Virus record (IMG/VR): IMGVR_UViG_3300021440_000032
Coordinates: 1-50,899 of that record
Direction: 5' to 3' (one strand)
From: a virus
DNA length: 50,899 bases
The notes under the pieces were generated by a model. The model ran no database searches and was not told the DNA's origin. It saw nothing but the letters and a program-made list of their open reading frames with translations. Numbering within the stretch: the stretch's first letter is position 1; every line of letters starts with the position of its first letter. The position numbers and the translations under genes were made by a program. Below, piece after piece: positions 46,292 through 50,899 of the stretch.

Positions 46292-46656
46292 CACCACAAT
46301 CATGTAAGGCCAAAGGAAGAGTTCTTCAGAAGATGGTCAGGGATTTGATCCTGATGATGTTCCCTGGTCTTGAACCAGATGATGTAAAAAGCACCTCAAT
46401 GGGTGCATCGGGTGAGGACGTGCAGCTCAGTCCAGCAGCGCGGAAGATTCTCCCATATCAAATAGAGTGTAAGAACAAAGCTAAACACGCTATCTACACT
46501 CACTATGAGCAAGCTAAGACTCATGGTAAATACGAACCTTTACTTATCGTAAAACAGGATCGTAAAGAACCTCTAGCTGTGGTAAGCCTAGAGCATTTCA
46601 TCAAACTAATTCAGGAGAAAAATAATAATGCGAATTCAAGTAACAACACGAAATGA
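46288..46656 (+). CDS. PD-(D/E)XK endonuclease (Holliday-junction-resolvase-like)
   Basis: 122 residues from the ATG at 46288 (GGGGAG site). KSTSMGASGEDVQLSPAARK and PYQIECKNKAKHAIYTHYEQ (about residues 34-71) give Asp, Glu-x-Lys, the catalytic core of this fold. The sequence strongly resembles a widespread small phage endonuclease whose usual N-terminus is MTPxSAKAKGRxLQ. It may resolve branched replication intermediates before packaging, or degrade host DNA. Confidence 0.75.
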   Translation: MTPQSCKAKGRVLQKMVRDLILMMFPGLEPDDVKSTSMGASGEDVQLSPAARKILPYQIECKNKAKHAIYTHYEQAKTHGKYEPLLIVKQDRKEPLAVVSLEHFIKLIQEKNNNANSSNNTK

Positions 46657-46831
46657 AGATGGTTCGGTTGCCTTCACAGGGCAACTAAATGCAGCAGAAG
46701 TTTCCTCACTACTACAGTATAGTGTAAACAATCTCATGGCTCTAGGGTTTGTATTTGACATGCAAGATATCCCAGAGGATGATGACGTAACTAATCGAAT
46801 TAAAGCACCCACAGGAGCTAAGTATAATTGA
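46628..46831 (+). CDS. Hypothetical protein (67 aa)
   Basis: MRIQVTTRNEDGSVAFTGQL and VSSLLQYSVNNLMALGFVFD, a short alpha/beta protein preceded by AGGAG. Similar small proteins precede phosphoesterases in other phages, but no function is known. Its stop overlaps the next TTG start. Confidence 0.6.
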   Translation: MRIQVTTRNEDGSVAFTGQLNAAEVSSLLQYSVNNLMALGFVFDMQDIPEDDDVTNRIKAPTGAKYN

Positions 46832-47589
46832 GACACTTAATAATTCCTGATTGTCAGGTAAGACCTGGTGATGATACCAAGTATCTTGAAAGGATCGGTA
46901 AGTACATTGTCGAACTTAAACCAGATGTTGTTGTCCAGATTGGGGATTTTGCGGATATGCCAAGTCTTTCATCTTATGATGTTGGTAAGAAGTCATTTGA
47001 AGGACGTAGGTATAAAGCTGACATTGAAGCAGCTAATACAGCTATGGAACGTCTGCTCTCTCCTATTACAGAGTTCAACAAACGAGCTATCAAAAATAAA
47101 GAGAAACAGTACAAACCAAGACGTGTACTCACGTTGGGTAACCACGAAGACAGAATCTCAAGAGCTGTAAATAATGATCCAAAGTTGGATGGAACGATTG
47201 GTTTACAAGATCTTAAGTATTCCGATTTTGGATGGGATGTTATACCTTTTCTTCAACCTGTTGTTCTTGATGATGTCGCCTATTGTCACTATTTTACTAC
47301 TGGTATAGCAGGAAGACCATCGACTAGTGCTCAAGCACAACTAGCTAAACAGCATATGAGTTGTATCGCTGGTCATCAGCAAGGTTTACAGATTGCAACA
47401 GGACATAGAGCTGACGGATCTAGGCTCACGAGTATTATCGCTGGTTCATGTTATGAACATGACGAGGATTACCTTGGCCCGCAAGGAAATAAGCATTGGA
47501 GAGGAATACTTGTACTACATGAGGTTGTTAATGGACAGTTTGACCTTATGCCAATATCCCTCAATTACTTGGAAAGAAAGTATGGTTGA
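46828..47589 (+). CDS. Calcineurin-like metallophosphoesterase
   Basis: 253 residues from a TTG at 46828. LIIPDCQVRPGD (Asp and an atypical Gln/Arg in the first motif), DVVVQIGDFADM (GD-x motif, about 34-45), VLTLGNHEDR (GNHE, about 100-109) and IAGHQQG (GH, about 179-185) are the metal-binding motifs. Phage members may cleave nucleic-acid ends or nucleotide phosphates, or process signalling nucleotides; the substrate here is not known. Confidence 0.85.
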   Translation: MRHLIIPDCQVRPGDDTKYLERIGKYIVELKPDVVVQIGDFADMPSLSSYDVGKKSFEGRRYKADIEAANTAMERLLSPITEFNKRAIKNKEKQYKPRRVLTLGNHEDRISRAVNNDPKLDGTIGLQDLKYSDFGWDVIPFLQPVVLDDVAYCHYFTTGIAGRPSTSAQAQLAKQHMSCIAGHQQGLQIATGHRADGSRLTSIIAGSCYEHDEDYLGPQGNKHWRGILVLHEVVNGQFDLMPISLNYLERKYG

Positions 47590-47962
47590 AACAAATCTAA
47601 CAGATAATATCTTTAAATTAACAGCACCATATAATAATCCATACCAAGGAACTGATAAAAGGTTGCTCTTTGTTTGTAGTGCTGGTTTACTCAGATCGGC
47701 TACCGCTGCTAATCTATTTGCTAAGAAAGGGTACAACACAAGAAGTTGTGGCTCTACCAGTTATGCCCTTATTCCTTTTTCGGAGAATCTAAAGCAATGG
47801 GCAGATAAAATCTTCTTTGTAAATGAAGAGAACTACTTAGATGTTATTCGTAGGGGATTTGATCTAGAAACTGAGACAATTCAAGTTCTAAATATTCCTG
47901 ATAATTTTGAGTATAATAATCCAGAGTTGATCACTATCCTAGAAAGGGAAGTAAATGTCTGA
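47582..47962 (+). CDS. Low-molecular-weight protein-tyrosine-phosphatase-like protein
   Basis: 126 residues from the ATG at 47582, overlapping the preceding stop; a longer frame to 47393 is a shadow. LLFVCSAGLLRSATA has the CX5R loop (Cys32, Arg38) near the N-terminal strand as in low-molecular-weight phosphatases and arsenate reductases. The general acid Asp expected near the C-terminus could be in LNIPDNFEYNNPE. It could remove phosphate from host or phage proteins. Confidence 0.75.
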   Translation: MVETNLTDNIFKLTAPYNNPYQGTDKRLLFVCSAGLLRSATAANLFAKKGYNTRSCGSTSYALIPFSENLKQWADKIFFVNEENYLDVIRRGFDLETETIQVLNIPDNFEYNNPELITILEREVNV

Positions 47963-48266
47963 GGGAACTAAGTATGATAAAGATAAACCTCGCATGGATC
48001 TTCTGGACACAGATGCATTGGTTGGTCTTGCAGAAGTCCTAACATTTGGAGCTAATAAATATGCTGCTCATAATTGGCGTAAAGGTATTGTTAACTCTAG
48101 GCATGTTGCTGCTCTTATGCGCCATCTTGGAGCTATTAATAAGGGTGAGCTTCTCGACCCCGAATCTGGGTTACCTCATATTGATCATGTTGGTTGTTGC
48201 TGGATGTTTCTTTCAAACAATCTAAAGAATCGTCCTGATCTGGATGATTTATGGAAACAGCAATGA
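47955..48266 (+). CDS. dATP/dGTP diphosphohydrolase N-domain protein (DUF5664/MazG-like)
   Basis: 103 residues. KYDKDKPRMDLLDTDALVGL, LTFGANKYAAHNWRKGI (about 30-46) and MRHLGAINKGELLDPESGLP (about 56-75, Glu/Asp-rich) form the helical core of a MazG-related family found in many phages, including the MazZ enzymes of phages with 2-aminoadenine DNA. It probably adjusts purine nucleotide pools. It is followed without a gap by an HD hydrolase. Confidence 0.75.
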   Translation: MSEGTKYDKDKPRMDLLDTDALVGLAEVLTFGANKYAAHNWRKGIVNSRHVAALMRHLGAINKGELLDPESGLPHIDHVGCCWMFLSNNLKNRPDLDDLWKQQ

Positions 48267-48832
48267 GATACGAACAACCATATATTGAAACTAGCTCTGG
48301 GAAGAAAGTTCACTTTCTGGAGCCGGACCCAGATTCAATAGATATTGAGGATATTGCTTATGCACTCTCACATATTCCCCGCTTTAATGGACATACTTCT
48401 AAATTTGTATCTGTGGCTGAACACTGCTGGAGCGGGGCACGGTATATTCAATCTGATCTAAAACTTCAGATGCTACTACATGATGCAGCGGAAGCTTATC
48501 TATGTGATATACCAAAGCCTCTGAAGGAGTTCCTTCCTGACTATAGGAAGATTGAAGATAACATGATGGCAACCATTTCCAAGAAGTTTGGATTTGATTT
48601 CCCATTGTCACCAGTGGTAAAACACTATGATATAGCCCTTCTAAGTAATGATGCCCATTGGTTGCTACCTAGCAGGGGTAATGACTGGAGTCTATGGAAG
48701 ACAGTAAAGCGACCTACAATTTGTCCTGAGTTCAAACCGTTGTGTCTGGATTCAGGTACAGCTAGAAGGGTATTTTTGGATTTATATTATGACTTATGCG
48801 GAACTAAAGCCCCTTCTAGAAAAGCTGCGTGA
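48263..48832 (+). CDS. HD-domain phosphohydrolase (YfbR/DatZ-like)
   Basis: 189 residues from the ATG overlapping the previous stop. FVSVAEHCWSGARY (His in EH, about residues 53-66), LLHDAAEAYLCDIPKPLK (His-Asp, about 76-93) and HYDIALLSNDA (last Asp, about 123-133) give the H-HD-D metal site. Family members hydrolyse deoxynucleotides; in Z-DNA phages the DatZ branch destroys dATP. Here no purZ is found, so general dNTP or dNMP balancing is the safer call. Confidence 0.75.
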   Translation: MRYEQPYIETSSGKKVHFLEPDPDSIDIEDIAYALSHIPRFNGHTSKFVSVAEHCWSGARYIQSDLKLQMLLHDAAEAYLCDIPKPLKEFLPDYRKIEDNMMATISKKFGFDFPLSPVVKHYDIALLSNDAHWLLPSRGNDWSLWKTVKRPTICPEFKPLCLDSGTARRVFLDLYYDLCGTKAPSRKAA

Positions 48833-48953
48833 ACTAGATGAGATTGCTCTAATTGAACTGTTAGAGCTTACTTCAGAAGATATCGTTGATGCCTGTATTG
48901 ACCTTATTATTGAGAAACAAGAAAAACTAATTGAATATGTCAAAGACGAGTAA
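48789..48953 (+). CDS. Small conserved-type helical phage protein (54 aa)
   Basis: MTYAELKPLLEKLRELDEIA and ELTSEDIVDACIDLIIEKQE, an acidic helical protein with the LTSEDIVD phrase common in small phage proteins near nrd genes. Starts inside the HD gene and overlaps the next start. Function unknown. Confidence 0.7.
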   Translation: MTYAELKPLLEKLRELDEIALIELLELTSEDIVDACIDLIIEKQEKLIEYVKDE

Positions 48954-49116
48954 GACAGAATTCCGTAATAAAGAGAATGATCTACGGAAGGGTAAGATTG
49001 CTTACCAAGAACGTTTGGTAGATGAACAGATCGCAGAAGAAGAGATCAAGAACTATGTGGCTGAGTCTACTGATTATGAAGATATCTTTGAAGATGTAAA
49101 GAATAAACTACGATAA
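48937..49116 (+). CDS. Small charged phage protein (59 aa)
   Basis: MSKTSKTEFRNKENDLRKGK then IAYQERLVDEQIAEEEIKNY. A highly charged helical protein; the S-K-x-x-FR-----LR-GK--YQ-RL pattern recurs in small phage proteins preceding NrdJ-type genes. Start at 48937 (an in-frame TTG at 48931 also possible). Its stop is followed at once by nrdJ. Confidence 0.65.
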   Translation: MSKTSKTEFRNKENDLRKGKIAYQERLVDEQIAEEEIKNYVAESTDYEDIFEDVKNKLR

Positions 49117-49117
49117 G

Positions 49118-50899
49118 ATGACAATAAAAAATAAAACCCAATCACTACGCAGTCAGTTAATTACTCGACGTACCTATAATAGAACTACTGATGAGTCTGG
49201 TAAAAACTTTGAAACCTTTGAGGAGACAGTTAATCGTGTAATTGGACACCAACAGTGGCTTTGGACACGAGCAGCGGGGCCCCTAGATAACTCCAAGATG
49301 GAGGAACTACTAGAGCTTCGTAAGCTGATGCTGGACCGTAAGGTCCTAATGTCTGGTAGAACTCTATGGCTAGGTGGTACAGAGATTGCTAAACGACGTG
49401 AGGCATCACAGTTCAACTGTAGCTTCACAACAGTGGAAACCATTCATGACCTAGTAGACGTTCTATGGCTACTGATGCAGGGTTGTGGTGTTGGTTTCCG
49501 ACCAATCATTGGCCAACTCACTGGATTCCAGAAACCAATTAAAGAAGTAGAGATTGTTAGATCCACAAGGACAACTAAAGGTGGTAAACAAGAAAACTCA
49601 GAATCATTCGACCTCGATACCAAAACCTGGACAATCAAAATCGGAGACTCAGCAGAAGCCTGGGCAAAGAGTATTGGTAAGCTGGCCGCTCATAAGTTTC
49701 CCGCCGATAAACTTGTGGTCAGTCTGGCCGAGATTAGACCAGCGGGAGAGAGGCTCAAAGGATACGGATGGATAAGTTCTGGTGATGCGGCTATTGCAAC
49801 GGCGTACAAAGCGATCATTGAGATCTTTAATAAGCGTGCCGGGTCTCTACTTACTCGTATTGACATCCTCGATGTGGTTAATTGGTTGGGAACTATCCTC
49901 TCTTCTAGACGATCTGCTGAGATTGCTCTTTTTGAAGTAGGTGAGGATGAATGGCAGGAATTTGCAGTAGCTAAACGTAACTGGTGGGAAGGTAATATTC
50001 AACGTGCCCAAAGCAACAATTCGCTTCTCTTTACGAAGAAGCCAGAGAAAAAGGAACTTGAAGAAATCTTTAAACTCATGGTGGAAGCTGGTGGAAGTGA
50101 ACCAGGGTTCATCAACGGTGTGGCAGCTACAAAGCGAGCGCCCTGGTTCAAAGGTGTTAACCCCTGTGCCGAGATACTCCTTGGGAACAAATCCTTTTGT
50201 AACCTTACGGAAGTAGACGTAGCTAAATTTAGAGGAGATTCTAATGGACTCAGACGAGCGATCCATCTGGCGGCTAGAGCTAATTACCGACAAACGTGCG
50301 TTAATCTCCGCGATGGAATTCTGCAAGAGGCATGGCATCTTAACAATGAATTCCTCAGACTCTGTGGAGTGGGTCTCACGGGTATCGTCCGACGGCCCGA
50401 CCTATCAAGCTATGATTATGCTGAACTGCAACGAACAGCAACATCAGGCGCTTATGGAATGGCTGATGAACTCGGTCTACCAAGACCGAAGAATGTTACG
50501 ACCATCAAACCCTCCGGTACACTATCAAAGGTCATGGACACTACAGAGGGAGTCCACAAGCCATTGGGCAAGTATATCTTTAACAATGTTAACTTCGGAA
50601 AACATGATCCTCTTGTCCCCTTATGTAGAGCAGCAGGATATAAGGTTATCGAGAATCCCTCAGATCCTGAAGCGGTTCTTATTACCTTCCCGGTGAAGTG
50701 GGATGACGTTCCGTTTGACCACGTAGAAAAAGACGGGAAACTACTAGAGGTTAATCTAGAGTCTGCCGTCTCTCAGTTGGAACGATATAAGATGTTGATG
50801 ACTAACTGGTGTCAACAGAATGTGTCTGCTACTATTAGCTACTCTGTAGATGAGGTACCTGCTATTATTGACTGGTTGCTAGAAAACTGGGATAATTAT
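49118..50899 (+). CDS. nrdJ: Class II (B12-dependent) ribonucleotide reductase, N-terminal part, runs off the window
   Basis: 594 codons in the window; with 37-363 the full protein has 661 residues. In QFNCSFT, Cys101 matches one redox Cys. NPCAEIL has Asn348, the thiyl-radical Cys350 and Glu352, and Cys361 is the second redox Cys. The spacing 350-361 equals 408-419 in the Lactobacillus triphosphate reductase, so this is the monomeric adenosylcobalamin type. It converts ribonucleotides to deoxyribonucleotides without oxygen or a second subunit but needs host or environmental B12. Starts 1 base after the preceding stop. Confidence 0.93.
   Translation, partial: MTIKNKTQSLRSQLITRRTYNRTTDESGKNFETFEETVNRVIGHQQWLWTRAAGPLDNSKMEELLELRKLMLDRKVLMSGRTLWLGGTEIAKRREASQFNCSFTTVETIHDLVDVLWLLMQGCGVGFRPIIGQLTGFQKPIKEVEIVRSTRTTKGGKQENSESFDLDTKTWTIKIGDSAEAWAKSIGKLAAHKFPADKLVVSLAEIRPAGERLKGYGWISSGDAAIATAYKAIIEIFNKRAGSLLTRIDILDVVNWLGTILSSRRSAEIALFEVGEDEWQEFAVAKRNWWEGNIQRAQSNNSLLFTKKPEKKELEEIFKLMVEAGGSEPGFINGVAATKRAPWFKGVNPCAEILLGNKSFCNLTEVDVAKFRGDSNGLRRAIHLAARANYRQTCVNLRDGILQEAWHLNNEFLRLCGVGLTGIVRRPDLSSYDYAELQRTATSGAYGMADELGLPRPKNVTTIKPSGTLSKVMDTTEGVHKPLGKYIFNNVNFGKHDPLVPLCRAAGYKVIENPSDPEAVLITFPVKWDDVPFDHVEKDGKLLEVNLESAVSQLERYKMLMTNWCQQNVSATISYSVDEVPAIIDWLLENWDNY
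50773..50899. repeat. 127-bp direct repeat, right copy (contig overlap)
   Basis: Identical to 33-159, inside nrdJ. The bases before it (through 50772) continue the nrdJ frame, whereas those before the left copy do not, so this copy shows the true upstream sequence. Confidence 0.9.

Noticed and set aside
49118-50899. Intein in the ribonucleotide reductase, a frequent site in phages
   Set aside because: The radical-Cys and redox-Cys regions read continuously with family spacing; no intein splice motifs are present.

Overview
The window is essentially one complete genome of a lytic, podovirus-like tailed phage (GC roughly 40%), written as a linearised circle. The last 127 bases (50773-50899) repeat bases 33-159. 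The first 34 bases are a fold-back inverted copy of bases 78-111 and look artificial. Removing both leaves a circle of about 50.74 kb, and the ribonucleotide reductase gene then reads straight through the join. No integrase or lysogeny repressor is recognisable. The host is probably Gram-negative: there is an SD-rich gene layout, a lipobox lipoprotein, T4-type lysozyme, sigma70-type promoters and an rRNA-type boxA. It cannot be named from the sequence.

Layout. Two arms diverge from about 23.7-24.0 kb. The minus arm (23680 down to 1310) is the late block: terminase small and large subunits with an HNH gene and a tRNA-Gly, portal, a GroES-like co-chaperonin, scaffold, major capsid protein (followed by an endonuclease VII-type homing gene), decoration-type proteins, an SGNH-hydrolase tail protein on a GC-rich patch, a beta-helix tail spike, holin, P22 gp4/gp10-like tail proteins, three large internal/ejection-type proteins and a T4-type lysozyme. 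The plus arm (24009 through 50899 and on to 1354) carries a structured leader with promoters and a nut-like boxA, many small early genes, tRNA-Met and tRNA-Arg. It continues with a peptide/amide-bond-forming enzyme cassette (31.1-36.7 kb), replication genes (primase, helicase, a DNA polymerase I split in two, an SSB-like protein, 5'-3' exonuclease, PD-(D/E)XK nuclease) and nucleotide metabolism (ThyX, dCMP deaminase, a MazG/dGTP diphosphohydrolase-type protein, an HD hydrolase, class II NrdJ). The arms converge at a terminator near 1.3 kb.

Most notable: (1) a cassette with a PuuD-type peptidase, two different amidoligases, a class II glutamine amidotransferase, an ATP-grasp ligase and unknown partners, resembling the phiEco32-type amidoligase operons. 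(2) At least 15 perfect and 8 near-perfect copies of a short palindrome, TTACA-N3-5-TGTAA (mostly N4), found only in the plus arm between 24.7 and 45.5 kb, several directly in front of start codons. (3) Homing endonuclease genes that have visibly remodelled the ends of thyX, a nuclease gene and the capsid gene. (4) A DNA polymerase split between its exonuclease half and palm/fingers half by a 58-codon ORF. (5) A (GGTCTN)24 repeat that encodes Gly-Leu and varies only at the synonymous base. (6) A conserved-looking 65-codon gene whose only plausible start is ATC. All family names are from reading motifs by eye; no database search was possible.
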